64,000 nt of DNA from Streptomyces sp. NBC_01431 (GCF_036231355.1 NZ_CP109496.1:3472001-3536000); one strand, 5' to 3'. Positions 55,886 to 64,000 are shown, numbered from the stretch's first letter. Numbers and translations: made by a program. Notes: generated by a model not told the origin, from the sequence alone.

Positions 55886-56725
55886 ATGACGGTTCTGATC
55901 ACCGGCAGCCGGGGCAAGGTCGCCACCACCCTGATCCCGCTGCTTCGCGAGCGCGGTCTCGCCGTTCGCGCGGCCTCCGCGAGCCCCGACAAGCTCACCC
56001 TGCCGGACGGCGTGGACCGCGTCGTCTGCGATCTCGACGACCCGGCGACCTTCCCGGCCGCGCTGGCCGGAGTCGAGTCGGTCTTCCTGTACGCCAACCC
56101 CAAGCACATCGAGGCGTTCCTCGCCGAGGCGAAGGCCGCGGGCGTCCAGCACATCGTGCTGCTCTCCTCCAGCTCCGTCCTCCAGCCCGACGCCGACACC
56201 AACGCCATCGCGGCGATGCACCGCGCTGTCGAGCGCACCCTCGAAGCCTCCGGCATCCAGTCGACCTTCCTGCAGCCTGGCGCCTTCTCGGGCAACGCGC
56301 TGGGCTGGTCGTGGTCGATCAAGTCGACCGGCACCGTGGACCTCCCCTACCCCGGGGCCCAGGCCAGTCCCATCCACGAGGCCGACATCGCGGAAGCCGC
56401 CCTCGCCGTCCTCACCACCCCCGAACTGCGCGGCCGGGCCTACCACTTGACGGGACCCGCCTCCCTGAGCGCGGCCGAGCAGGTCGCGATACTCGCCGAG
56501 GCAAGCGGCCGGCCGCTCACCGTGAACCCCGTGACCGGGGAGGCCTGGAAACAGTCGGTGGCCGAGTTCATGCCCCCGGGTGTCGCGGACGCGCTGCTCA
56601 GCTACTTCGCCGCGAGCGAAGGCCGTCCCGACGCGGTGACCACTGCGGTCGAAGAGCTGACCGGCCATCCCGCCCGCACCTTCGCGTCCTGGGCCCGCGA
56701 GAACGTGGACGCCTTCCGCCCCTGA
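55886..56725 (+). CDS. NmrA-family NAD(P)-binding protein
   Basis: 279 aa. Atypical short-chain dehydrogenase fold: MTVLITGSRGKVATTLIPLL (Rossmann glycine motif), VVCDLDDPATFPAALAGVESVFLYANP, VQHIVLLSSSSVL and STFLQPGAFSGNALGW. Resembles NmrA/quinone oxidoreductase 2 (QOR2) proteins, which act as redox sensors or reduce quinones. GAAGGG lies 10 bp before ATG. Reductase versus sensor role cannot be told from sequence. Confidence 0.86.
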   Translation: MTVLITGSRGKVATTLIPLLRERGLAVRAASASPDKLTLPDGVDRVVCDLDDPATFPAALAGVESVFLYANPKHIEAFLAEAKAAGVQHIVLLSSSSVLQPDADTNAIAAMHRAVERTLEASGIQSTFLQPGAFSGNALGWSWSIKSTGTVDLPYPGAQASPIHEADIAEAALAVLTTPELRGRAYHLTGPASLSAAEQVAILAEASGRPLTVNPVTGEAWKQSVAEFMPPGVADALLSYFAASEGRPDAVTTAVEELTGHPARTFASWARENVDAFRP

Positions 56726-56857
56726 CCCACCGGCGGCTCGCTCAGGGGATCCCGGTGCCGCACCGAGTGCGGCCGTGCCTCCGGTGCTCCGGCGCGAGTA
56801 CCGGGGCGCACCCGGAAATCCCTGGCCCGATGCCCGCACCAATGCGATCCTGACGGC

Positions 56858-57613
56858 GTGAACGGACCGGAGATCCATCTCGACTTCGCCCCCGAACTGC
56901 GCCTTTTCGTCCCGGCAAAGCGCCGCCAGGGGCGCAGCGCCGTCGTGACCGACGGCTCGTCCACGCTCGGCCACGTCGTGGAATCGCTGGGCGTCCCGCT
57001 CACCGAGGTCGGCCGGTTGCTTGCCGACGGCCGAGAGGTCGCCGTCTCCCACATCCCGGCCGCCGGTGAGTCAGTCGAGGTGCGCGCCGTCGAGCGCCCC
57101 CAGCAGGTGCCGGGCGCCCCGCTCCGCTTCCTGCTCGACGTCCATCTCGGCACGCTGGCCCGGCGGTTGAGGCTGCTCGGCGTCGACGCGGCGTACGAGA
57201 GCGAGGACATCGGCGACCCGGCGCTCGCCGCGCTGTCCGCGCGGGAGCAGCGCGTCATGCTGTCCCGGGACCGGGGGCTGTTGCACCGCAGGGAGCTGTG
57301 GGCCGGGGCGTACGTCTACAGCCACCGCCCCCAGGAGCAACTCCGGGACGTACTGGGCCGGTTCGCGCCCGCGCTCGCGCCCTGGACCCGCTGCACCGCC
57401 TGCAACGCGCCGCTGCGAAGCGCCGACAAGGACGCGGTGGGCGAACGTCTGGAGCACGGCACCCGCACCACGTACGAGGTCTTCGCCGAGTGCACCGCCT
57501 GCGAGCGCGTGTACTGGCGCGGCGCCCACTACGCCGATCTGGAGGCGATCGTGGACGACGCGGTACGGGAGTTCGGGGCGGGGCGGGCCTGCCCGGCGGA
57601 CCGGACCGGATGA
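56858..57613 (+). CDS. Mut7-C RNase-like protein with ubiquitin-like N-domain
   Basis: 251 aa from GTG. Residues ~6-80 are a ThiS/MoaD-like (Mut7-C ubiquitin) domain (IHLDFAPELRLFVPAKRRQG ... SVEVRAVE). Residues ~90-235 are the Mut7-C PIN-like domain: RFLLDVHLGTLARRLRLLGVD (catalytic Asp), SRDRGLLHR, then a zinc ribbon CTACNAPL / CTACERVYWRG. Mut7-C proteins are predicted RNases; no substrate is known. Confidence 0.88.
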   Translation: MNGPEIHLDFAPELRLFVPAKRRQGRSAVVTDGSSTLGHVVESLGVPLTEVGRLLADGREVAVSHIPAAGESVEVRAVERPQQVPGAPLRFLLDVHLGTLARRLRLLGVDAAYESEDIGDPALAALSAREQRVMLSRDRGLLHRRELWAGAYVYSHRPQEQLRDVLGRFAPALAPWTRCTACNAPLRSADKDAVGERLEHGTRTTYEVFAECTACERVYWRGAHYADLEAIVDDAVREFGAGRACPADRTG

Positions 57614-57664
57614 GGCAACGGTCCCTGGGCCGGCGCCCTTCCGCCAGAGCTCAGCGGCCGTCCG

Positions 57665-58165
57665 TCAGAACTCGCCGCTCCTGAGGCGTTCGATCTGGCC
57701 GGCGCCGATCTCCACGGTGCGGCGCATGTGGGTCGCGATGAGCGCGATCTCGTCGTCCTCGTACGCGTCGAACATCTGCCACCAGACACCGTTGAGGCGG
57801 CCCCAGACCTTACCGAGCTCCGCCATCTTTTCGGGCACGAGCTCCACGAGCACTTTCCTGCGGTCGTGGGTGCACCGGCGCCGCGTCACATATCCGGCCT
57901 TCTCCAGGCGGTCCGCCAGGCGGGTCGCGGAACCGGTGGTCAGCCCGGTCAGTTCGGCGATCCGGCCCGTGGTGACGGGGCCGGCTTCCAGGCCCAGCAG
58001 GTTGAGGCACTGGAGATCCGTGGGGTGCAGCCCCAAGCGGTCGGCCAGGGCCTGGTTGAAGAGCGCGTACGAGGCCATGTAGCGCCGCGACACGGCACCC
58101 AGGTCCCGCATCAGCCCGGCCCGGTCGGTGTGCTCCCGATCGCTGCCGGTTTTCTTCTGTGCCAT
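57665..58165 (-). CDS. MarR-family regulator
   Basis: 166 aa. Winged-helix MarR fold: DLGAVSRRYMASYALFNQALADRLGLHPTDLQCLNLL, RIAELTGLTTGSATRLADRLEKAGYVTRRR, and DRRKVLVELVPEKM in the wing. A TACACT -10 at 58177-58172 places the transcript start at the ATG, so the mRNA is probably leaderless. No obvious partner gene in the same operon. Confidence 0.9.
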   Translation of the reverse strand: MAQKKTGSDREHTDRAGLMRDLGAVSRRYMASYALFNQALADRLGLHPTDLQCLNLLGLEAGPVTTGRIAELTGLTTGSATRLADRLEKAGYVTRRRCTHDRRKVLVELVPEKMAELGKVWGRLNGVWWQMFDAYEDDEIALIATHMRRTVEIGAGQIERLRSGEF

Positions 58166-58171
58166 GCAGAA

Positions 58172-58177
58172 AGTGTA
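58172..58177 (-). promoter_or_regulatory. -10 element of the MarR gene
   Basis: TACACT, seven bases before the start codon; suggests leaderless transcription. Confidence 0.5.
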
Positions 58178-58289
58178 CGGCGCAGAGCTTGCATAAGGGC
58201 AGCGCTCAACGAGCCCGCGCCCGATGGGTACGCAGGCGGCACAGCCAGGGAGTCGCACCCGGCCGCGCACGACCGGATTCGGCCGCGGA

Positions 58290-58871
58290 CTAAGGGGCCT
58301 CGGCCGTGAGATAGCGCTGGATCGTGGGGGCCAGCCAGCCGATCACCTCCTCGCGGGACATGGCGACGGCGGGCGGGAAGCGCAGCACGTAGCGGGTCAA
58401 CGCCATGCCGAGTATCTGCGAGGAGGTCAGCGCGGCACGGCGCGGGGCGTCGGCGGGGTCGGGGCAGACGCCCGCGACCAGCGGCACGAGCTGCCCAGCG
58501 AACACCATCTGCACTCGCTCGGCGCCCGCCGCGTTGGTGACCGCGACCCGGAGCATGGCCGCCAGCACGTCGTCCGCCTCCCAGAGGTCGAGGAAGTGGC
58601 CGACGAGCACGGCGCCGATGTGCTTGCCGGGCAGTCCCCCCAACGCCGGCATGCGCAGGTCGACTTCGGAGGCGGCGGCGAACAGGCCCTCCTTGTTCCC
58701 GTAGTAGCGCATCACCATCGACGGGTCGATTCCCGCGTCGCGGGCGATCGCCCGGATGGTCGCGCGCTCGTAACCATCGGCCGCGAAGCGCTCTCGGGCG
58801 GCTTCCAGGATCGCGGCCTTGGTGGCTCCGGAGGTGCGGCGGGGGCCTCCAGCAGGGGCTTCGGTCGTCAT
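58290..58871 (-). CDS. TetR-family regulator
   Basis: 193 aa. N-terminal HTH (AAILEAARERFAADGYERATIRAIARDAGIDPSMVMRYYGNKEGLF). The C-terminal ligand domain resembles the TetR_C_33/PsrA-like types. Divergent from the FAD monooxygenase, with an array of four operator copies between them, so it almost certainly represses that gene and itself and responds to the enzyme's substrate. Confidence 0.92.
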   Translation of the reverse strand: MTTEAPAGGPRRTSGATKAAILEAARERFAADGYERATIRAIARDAGIDPSMVMRYYGNKEGLFAAASEVDLRMPALGGLPGKHIGAVLVGHFLDLWEADDVLAAMLRVAVTNAAGAERVQMVFAGQLVPLVAGVCPDPADAPRRAALTSSQILGMALTRYVLRFPPAVAMSREEVIGWLAPTIQRYLTAEAP

Positions 58872-58886
58872 GCCAACAATCGTAGG

Positions 58887-58970
58887 CCAACAAGCGTTGA
58901 CAAGCCAGCCGCGTTGGTTCTACATTTGCCAACAAGCGTTGACCAACAAGCGTTGACCAACGAGCGTTGG
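58887..58970. promoter_or_regulatory. TetR operator array between tetR and the monooxygenase
   Basis: Four 14-bp sites: CCAACAAGCGTTGA at 58887-58900, then three contiguous ones at 58929-58942, 58943-58956 and 58957-58970. The last, CCAACG-AG-CGTTGG, is a perfect palindrome; the others are near-palindromes with the same arms. Three sites tile without gaps right up to the ribosome-binding site of the monooxygenase (GGAGG at ~58977). Confidence 0.85.
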
Positions 58971-58986
58971 CACCCAGGAGGCAGCC

Positions 58987-60483
58987 ATGAACGGCACCAC
59001 GGGCTCAACCGGCTCCACCCGCTCCACCGGCCCCGAAAGCCCCTTCACCACCGACGTCCTCGTCGTGGGCTCGGGGCCAACCGGGCTGCTCCTGGCCGGC
59101 GACCTCGCGGCCGCGGGGCTGGACGTCACGGTGGTCGAGCGTCGCGCGCACGGGGTCAGCAATATGACGCGCGCCTTCGCGGTCCATGCGCGCACGCTGG
59201 AAATGCTCGACGCCCGCGGCTTGGCCGACGAGTTGGTCAAGCGGGGCCGGACGATCGACCACCTGCGCCTGTTCGGCCGCGCCTCGCTCGACATGACCCG
59301 CTTGCGCTCGCGTTTCCCGTACGTGTTGATCACCCCGCAGTACGAGGTGGAGCAGGTGCTTGAGCAGCGTGCCCTGTCGGCGGGTGCCGAATTCCGTTAC
59401 GGGGCCGAGCTGTTGAGCCTCCGCCAGGACGCCGAGGGGGTGACGGCCGAGCTGCGCGGCACCGCCGATGCGGGGCCCACCACGGTCCGGGCCCGCTATC
59501 TCGTCGGGGCCGACGGCGTGCACAGCAGCGTCCGCGAGGCGCTCGGACTGCCGTTCCCCGGAGTGTCCGTGATCCGCTCGATCGTGCTGGCGGACGTGCG
59601 TCTCACCGAAGAACCGGAGGGGCTTCTCACCGTCAACGGCTCGGGCGACTCGTTCGCCTTCATCGCCCCCTTCGGCGACGGCTATTACCGGGTCATGGGG
59701 TGGAACCGGAAGCGCCAGGCCCCCGACAGCGCGCCCGTGGACCTCGCCGAGCTCCGCACCATCGCCCGCGAGGCTCTCGGCTCCGACTACGGTATGCACG
59801 ACGCCCGTTGGATCTCCCGCTTCCACAGCGACGAGCGCCAGGCCCCCGACTACCGGGTCGGCCGGGTCTTCCTCGCCGGGGACGCCGCGCACGTCCACTC
59901 CCCCGCCGGCGGCCAGGGCATGAACACCGGCCTCCAGGACGCCGCGAACCTCTCCTGGAAGCTCGCCGCCGCGCTACGGGGCCGCACACCTGATGCCGAG
60001 GCCCTTCTCGACAGCTACCAGACGGAGCGCCACCCGGTCGGCAAGACGGTGCTGCGCACCAGCGGCTCGCTCGTCCGGCTCGCCATGGCCCACAACCCCC
60101 TGCAACGCGTGGCGCGTTCACTGTTCACCCGGATCGTCGCCTCCGTACGACCCGCTTCCAACCGGGCCATCGGCATGATCAGCGGCCTCGCCATCTCCTA
60201 CGGCCAGGAACGCGGAGCCCACCCGCTCACCGGAAAGCGCGCCCCCGACCTGGAGCTCGCGGAGGGACGCCTCTACGAGGTGCTGCGGCGGGGCGAGTTC
60301 GTCCTGGTGACTCCACGGGGCGGCGAAGCGCCGGCACCCTCGGGAGCGATATGCGCCCACTGGAAGAGCGACCGCCGCGGCACGCTGCTCGTCCGCCCCG
60401 ACGGATACGTGGCCTGGGCGAGCGACCGCGCGGACGCGCCCGGCCTGCACACGGCCCTCGCGCGCTGGACGGGGCGCGCCTGA
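58987..60483 (+). CDS. FAD-dependent aromatic monooxygenase (PheA/TfdB-like)
   Basis: 498 aa. Class A flavoprotein hydroxylase: FAD motif DVLVVGSGPTGLLLAGDLAAAGLDV, the DG motif YLVGADGVHSSVREALGL, and the second FAD motif RVFLAGDAAHVHSPAGGQGMNTG. The C-terminal thioredoxin-like domain (~400-498) is typical of polyketide and rifampicin hydroxylases. Could modify aromatic polyketides or an antibiotic; control by a substrate-responsive TetR fits a detoxification or catabolic role. Confidence 0.9.
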   Translation: MNGTTGSTGSTRSTGPESPFTTDVLVVGSGPTGLLLAGDLAAAGLDVTVVERRAHGVSNMTRAFAVHARTLEMLDARGLADELVKRGRTIDHLRLFGRASLDMTRLRSRFPYVLITPQYEVEQVLEQRALSAGAEFRYGAELLSLRQDAEGVTAELRGTADAGPTTVRARYLVGADGVHSSVREALGLPFPGVSVIRSIVLADVRLTEEPEGLLTVNGSGDSFAFIAPFGDGYYRVMGWNRKRQAPDSAPVDLAELRTIAREALGSDYGMHDARWISRFHSDERQAPDYRVGRVFLAGDAAHVHSPAGGQGMNTGLQDAANLSWKLAAALRGRTPDAEALLDSYQTERHPVGKTVLRTSGSLVRLAMAHNPLQRVARSLFTRIVASVRPASNRAIGMISGLAISYGQERGAHPLTGKRAPDLELAEGRLYEVLRRGEFVLVTPRGGEAPAPSGAICAHWKSDRRGTLLVRPDGYVAWASDRADAPGLHTALARWTGRA

Positions 60484-60575
60484 GGGGCCACCGGGTATGG
60501 GCTTGAGTACGAGCAGTCGCCCGGGGCGCGCCTGAGGGGTCACCCGGGAGCGGGCCTGAGGGCGAGCCGTCGCCC
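60471..60575. repeat. 52-bp tandem duplication spanning the monooxygenase stop
   Basis: Copy 1 at 60471-60522 contains the last Gly-Arg-Ala-stop codons; copy 2 at 60523-60575 repeats them just downstream (GGGGCGCGCCTGAGGGG start in both). Confidence 0.8.
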
Positions 60576-60638
60576 AGGGGTGGGCCGCGGGACGCGTCGG
60601 CCACCGCGGCGGCGACAGGCCACCCTGCGGCCCTCCGG

Positions 60639-61541
60639 TCAGAACGTGTACGGGTCGCCCGTGGCCAGTACCAGCACGCGGTGGGTGTCGTTCGCCGGAT
60701 TGGGGTCACTCAGGCCGCCGTTCCAGGCGGTGCCGATGTCGACGGTCACCTGGGCCGGGGTGCCGACGACCGGTACGTCCAGGGCGAATTGGGCCCCGGT
60801 CCCGGCCGCGTGCATCGGGCCGGTGCCGCACTGCACCACCGAGGGGACGGTCCGCGAGCAGCTCGGAGGGAGGGTGGCGCCGGGCTCAAGCGCCACCGAG
60901 AACCGCAGCCGCACGGTGGTTCCGGAGACCGCGGCAGGACCGTGGTTCGCGCTCTCAAGCCACACACCGACCCGGCCGTTCCAGAGGGAGACGTGACCGT
61001 GATACGACACATCCGCCTCAGCCCCGACGCCCCTGGCCGACCCCGGAGCGGGCACCACACCGCGATCGTGGCCGACCGCCCCGCTGGGCGTGCCGGTGGC
61101 GATCAGTGTCGCCGCCGCCAGCACGGCGACGGCAACGGTTGCCAGCGTGCCGCGAGCCCCGGCCCGCCGTCGAGCGCCGACCCCGCCCCCGCGAGGGGCC
61201 CCGGCCCCGAACCCGCCCGAGCGGGGCACGCCAGCCCCGGGGCGAGGCACCCCGGCTCCAGCCCCGGCCGCGGCGGCACGAGACGCCCCGACCCCGGCCG
61301 CCCAAGGGACTCCGGCTCCGACCACGGCCCCTGCCGCGCAAGGCGCCCCGGCCCCCACCCCGCGAGGTTCGCCAGCCGCCGCTGGCCTCCCCCACCTGCT
61401 GGACCTGCCGATTCGGCCGACCTTACGGATGGCGCCGACCACGCCTACTCGGCCGGTCCAGCCCCACCCGTCGGCTCCGGCCGTCCCGGCTCTGCCCGCC
61501 CCAACTGCCCTGATCAATCCGTTCATCACACGAACCACCAT
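60639..61541 (-). CDS. Secreted/membrane protein with Gly-Ala-Pro repeat region
   Basis: About 300 aa from ATG 61541 ([10 protein letters not shown]). Residues ~50-140 are a low-complexity Gly/Ala/Val/Pro/Arg region with [20 protein letters not shown] repeats. A TM or signal segment follows at ~140-160 ([18 protein letters not shown]). The ~120-residue C-terminal extracytoplasmic domain ([20 protein letters not shown] ... [20 protein letters not shown]) looks beta-rich, like DUF11/CARDB-type domains, with a Cys pair. The true start may be nearer the TM segment. Function unknown. Confidence 0.55.
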   Translation of the reverse strand: MVVRVMNGLIRAVGAGRAGTAGADGWGWTGRVGVVGAIRKVGRIGRSSRWGRPAAAGEPRGVGAGAPCAAGAVVGAGVPWAAGVGASRAAAAGAGAGVPRPGAGVPRSGGFGAGAPRGGGVGARRRAGARGTLATVAVAVLAAATLIATGTPSGAVGHDRGVVPAPGSARGVGAEADVSYHGHVSLWNGRVGVWLESANHGPAAVSGTTVRLRFSVALEPGATLPPSCSRTVPSVVQCGTGPMHAAGTGAQFALDVPVVGTPAQVTVDIGTAWNGGLSDPNPANDTHRVLVLATGDPYTF

Positions 61542-61545
61542 GAGC

Positions 61546-61559
61546 GAAAGGTACCTTTC
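61546..61559. promoter_or_regulatory. 14-bp perfect palindrome between divergent genes
   Basis: GAAAGGTACCTTTC lies five bases before the start of the minus-strand gene and 50 bp before the YnfA gene; candidate operator, though on the minus strand its AAAGG may also serve as a ribosome-binding site. Confidence 0.45.
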
Positions 61560-61608
61560 ACCCCTTATTTCCCCGGAACGCCACCCCGTCCCGTGCCACC
61601 CTGTGCGC

Positions 61609-61944
61609 ATGCTTGTAGCCCGCTCAGCCCTTCTGTTCGTCGTGGCGGCCCTGTTCGAGATCGGCGGGGCGTGGCTCGTCTGGCAGGGCGTCAGGGAACA
61701 CCGGGGCTGGATCTGGATCGGTGCCGGAGTCGTCGCGCTCGGCATCTACGGCTTCGTGGCGACGCTCCAGCCGGACGCCGAGTTCGGGCGGATCCTCGCG
61801 GCGTACGGCGGTGTGTTCGTGGCGGGTTCGCTCGCCTGGGGCATGGTCGCCGACGGCTACCGCCCCGACCGCTGGGACGTCACCGGCGCGCTGATCTGCC
61901 TGGTGGGCATGGCTGTGATCATGTACGCGCCGCGCGGCCGCTGA
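61609..61944 (+). CDS. YnfA/UPF0060 family membrane protein
   Basis: 111 aa, four TM helices. UPF0060 pattern: [51 protein letters not shown] and [23 protein letters not shown]. Resembles small multidrug-resistance-type transporters in size; substrate not established. The long frame upstream is not supported. Confidence 0.9.
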   Translation: MLVARSALLFVVAALFEIGGAWLVWQGVREHRGWIWIGAGVVALGIYGFVATLQPDAEFGRILAAYGGVFVAGSLAWGMVADGYRPDRWDVTGALICLVGMAVIMYAPRGR

Positions 61945-62319
61945 GTGCCGCCCCCACCTGCGACGCCGCCCGCCCCGGCCTCCCCACCCGTCTCGGCCCC
62001 GTCACCTCGGCCCGCCTATCCTGGCCGCACACCGGCTTCAACCACCCGTCCACCACCGCCCCCCTCGACCGCGCCCCGTTCACCCCGGCCGTCCGACCAC
62101 CACCGCCCTCAACCGCGAGCGCCGCCGCCCCTTTTGACCTCCACCCCTTCACCGCGAGCGCCGCCGCCACCCTTTGACCTCCGCCCCCTTTAACCACACT
62201 CCCCCACAACCGCCGCCCACCCCCCTCAACCCAGCACACCGCCGCACGCCACCCACCACACCGCCATCCGCCATACCTTCGACCGCAGCGCCGGTCACCA
62301 CACGCGCGAGGAGCACGAC
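61945..62319. other. C-rich intergenic region with a 39-bp repeat
   Basis: 375 bp, strongly C-rich on the plus strand with few Gs, no gene. Two ~39-bp copies at 62112-62150 and 62151-62190 share ACCGCGAGCGCCGCCGCC and a TTTGACCTCC block. The SDR promoter and ribosome-binding site (GCGAGGAG at ~62307) are at its end. Confidence 0.55.
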
Positions 62320-63084
62320 ATGACTGCCGCCGGGACCCCGATCGCCGTCGTCACGGGAGCGAGCAGCGGAATCGGTGCCGCCACGGCCCGCCGGCTCGCC
62401 GCCGCCGGATACCGCGTGGTGCTCACCGCCCGCCGCAAGGACCGCATCGAGGCGCTGGCCGCCGAGATCAACGAGGCCGGGCACCAGGCCACGGCGTACG
62501 CGCTCGACGTGACGGACCGCGCGGCAGTGGACGAGTTCGCCACCGCGTTCCGCACGATCGGGGTGCTCGTCAACAACGCGGGCGGCGCGCTGGGCGCCGA
62601 CCCGGTGGCCACCGGCAACCCGGACGACTGGCGGCAGATGTACGAGACCAACGTCATCGGCTCGCTCAACGTCACCCAGGCCCTACTGCCCGCGCTCGAA
62701 GCCTCGGGCGACGGCACGGTCGTCATCCTGTCCTCCACGGCGGGCCACGCCACTTACGAGGGTGGAGGCGGGTACGTCGCCGCGAAGAACGGCGCCCGGG
62801 TGCTCGCCGAAACCCTCCGTCTGGAGATCGTGGGTCGCCCGGTGCGGGTCATCGAGATCGCGCCGGGGATGGTGAAGACGGACGAGTTCGCGACGACCCG
62901 CTTCCGCGGCGACACCGAGAAGGCCGCCAAGGTGTACGCGGGCGTGGCCGAGCCGCTCACCGCCGATGACGTCGCCGACACGATCACCTGGGCGGTCACC
63001 CGGCCCAGCCACGTCAACATCGACCTCCTGGTGGTCCGCCCCCGCGCCCAGGCCTCCAACACCAAGGTCCACCGGGAGCTGTAG
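62320..63084 (+). CDS. Short-chain dehydrogenase/reductase
   Basis: 254 aa classical SDR. Cofactor motif AVVTGASSGIGAATARRLA, NNAGG (Asn structural), catalytic Ser in VVILSSTAGHATYEGGGGYVAAKNG and the YxxxK in YVAAK. R in TARRKDR after the glycine motif suggests NADP(H). Resembles YdfG-type serine/3-hydroxy acid dehydrogenases. The stop lies at the start of a tandem repeat. Substrate unknown. Confidence 0.92.
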   Translation: MTAAGTPIAVVTGASSGIGAATARRLAAAGYRVVLTARRKDRIEALAAEINEAGHQATAYALDVTDRAAVDEFATAFRTIGVLVNNAGGALGADPVATGNPDDWRQMYETNVIGSLNVTQALLPALEASGDGTVVILSSTAGHATYEGGGGYVAAKNGARVLAETLRLEIVGRPVRVIEIAPGMVKTDEFATTRFRGDTEKAAKVYAGVAEPLTADDVADTITWAVTRPSHVNIDLLVVRPRAQASNTKVHREL

Positions 63085-63310
63085 GCGGAGCAGCCCACCC
63101 CACCCAGCACCCCGGCTACCGGACTGCCCCGCCCGCAGCATCGGCGTCCTGGTTAGGCGGAGCAGCCCATAGCGCCCCACCCGGCACCCCAGCTACCGGA
63201 CATGCCTCGCCCACAGCATCGGCGTCCTGGTGTGGCGGAGCAGTCCATCGCACCCCACTCGGCACCCCCAGCTACTGACCCTGCCTCGCACGCAGCATCG
63301 GCGTCCTGGT
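63082..63310. repeat. 72-79-bp tandem repeat linking the SDR and XRE genes
   Basis: Three units: 63082-63153, 63154-63231 and 63232-63310, each starting (T/G)(A/T)GGCGGAGCAG and ending GCATCGGCGTCCTGGT; a fourth partial unit begins at 63311. The SDR stop (TAG) opens unit 1 and the XRE stop lies in unit 3, so the array joins the 3' ends of two convergent genes. Confidence 0.85.
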
Positions 63311-64000
63311 GTGGCGGCGCTTCTCGCCCGCGTGGAACACCAGGATGATCATGCGGGCGCCCGGCGCGGCCATCGGCTGGGCGGCGCACATCGTCACCCA
63401 GCCGGGTCCGAGCACCGCGTGGTTGAGGGGGCGTTCGTCACCGTCGAGATGGAGGTAGGCGCTGGCCCGGTTGTAGATGCCTGCGGCGAGGGGGTCCGCG
63501 AGGACCTCCTTCTCGATCTGCGTCAGCGTCTGGTCGGTGGGGTCGGCCGCCAGCGCCGCCCGCAGCTGGGGCAGCACGAGCGGCGCCCAGGAATGCTCCC
63601 AGTCGGTGAGGGTCTGCCGGGCGCCGGGGTCGAGCGCCATCCACCGCATGGTGTTCTGCGGAACCCTCCGACCGGGGAACATCTCGGTCCAGCGCTCGTT
63701 GTGGGCCAGCAGGTTCCACGACCGGTCATTGACGTACGCCATGTGTCCGATGCCATCGACAGCCTCTTGCCACACGCCGGGGATCTCCTCTCCGGACTGC
63801 GAGTTCAGGGGGAACGGCGGGTCCTGGCCCAGGCAGTACCGCCAGAGCGCGATCCACTCCTGCTCGTTCATGCCGAGCAGCCGGGCCACGTCCTGGAGCA
63901 GGTCGGCGGGCGGGTTGGGGTAACGGCCCGACTCCAGGCGGCCGTAGGTGTCGGGGGCGCGGTGCAGGATCTGGTCGATCTGGGCCTGCGACAGGCCGGG
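63272..64000 (-). CDS. XRE-family regulator with MmyB-like ligand domain (partial)
   Basis: 243 codons to the window edge; the 5' end is missing. The visible part begins inside the HTH (GLSQAQIDQILHRAPDTYGRLESGRY), then the MmyB-like PAS-type domain: YVNDRSWNLLAHNERWTEMF, MRWMALDPGARQTLTDWE, HLDGDERPLNHAVLGPGWV. Such proteins often regulate a neighbouring dehydrogenase; the convergent SDR is the nearest gene. The last ~10 codons lie in the tandem repeat. Confidence 0.88.
   Translation of the reverse strand, partial: PGLSQAQIDQILHRAPDTYGRLESGRYPNPPADLLQDVARLLGMNEQEWIALWRYCLGQDPPFPLNSQSGEEIPGVWQEAVDGIGHMAYVNDRSWNLLAHNERWTEMFPGRRVPQNTMRWMALDPGARQTLTDWEHSWAPLVLPQLRAALAADPTDQTLTQIEKEVLADPLAAGIYNRASAYLHLDGDERPLNHAVLGPGWVTMCAAQPMAAPGARMIILVFHAGEKRRHTRTPMLRARQGQ

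Noticed and set aside
54745..56853. 702-codon plus-strand open frame
   Set aside because: Covers the AraC C-terminus, antisense GNAT and an alternative frame of NmrA; only a shadow. A promoter-like TTACAGT before MTDTVCDK near 54988 was also dismissed for lack of a second promoter element and of conservation.

Overview
The window is a high-GC actinobacterial chromosome segment and almost certainly comes from a Streptomyces. Evidence includes the GC-rich third codon positions, frequent GTG starts, ATGA/GTGA stop-start overlaps, a 14-gene-type nuo operon, futalosine-pathway menaquinone genes, and Streptomyces-style lipoproteins and regulators. No rRNA, tRNA, transposase, prophage gene or CRISPR array was seen. 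The content is mostly core chromosome, with a more accessory stretch from about 48.5 kb to the end.

Layout. 1-9.3 kb: start of the proton-pumping NADH:quinone oxidoreductase operon (nuoA to nuoH and the 5' part of nuoI, minus strand), with a probable Rex redox operator in front of nuoA. 10-15.4 kb: an NlpC/P60 wall hydrolase, a membrane protein, a menaquinone-reductase-like flavoprotein (menJ-like), a GNAT enzyme, the last menaquinone enzyme MenG/UbiE and a GH18-like lipoprotein. 15.4-21.5 kb: mqnC with a small amidohydrolase-like partner, a membrane Ser/Thr kinase, an esterase lipoprotein and mqnA. 21.5-31 kb: a cold-shock gene with a hairpin in its leader, a frameshifted acyl-CoA synthetase, an AraC regulator plus lipase, a divergent MerR/DUF4188 pair with twin palindromes, an acyltransferase and a DAACS symporter preceded by a Cys-rich leader peptide. 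31-37.4 kb: a second menaquinone block (mqnE, an Lrp regulator, ubiX, ubiA and ubiD homologues). 37.4-46.1 kb: cytochrome c maturation system II (resA, ccdA, resB, ccsB) downstream of hemL and a histidine phosphatase. 46.4-50.9 kb: a molybdate module (HTH-TOBE regulator, modA, fused modBC). 51-64 kb: ArsR plus an MgtA-type ATPase, several one-component regulators (AraC, MarR, TetR, XRE), a TetR-controlled FAD monooxygenase, an NmrA protein, a Mut7-C protein and an SDR.

How it fits together. Much of the window serves respiration. Complex I feeds electrons to menaquinone; mqnA, mqnC, mqnE, ubiX/ubiA/ubiD, menG and the menJ-like reductase build and tailor that quinone; hemL, resA, ccdA, resB and ccsB supply heme and mature c-type cytochromes downstream of it. 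The Rex-like site would let NADH/NAD+ ratio set complex I expression.

The most unusual signals are non-coding. They are a solitary type I-E-CRISPR-repeat-like element with alternative hairpins between ubiD and ubiA, a cysteine-rich leader peptide before the DAACS symporter, operator arrays at the TetR, MerR and NmrA loci, and a recurring habit of short tandem duplications that straddle stop codons (mqnA, the FAD monooxygenase, the SDR/XRE pair).
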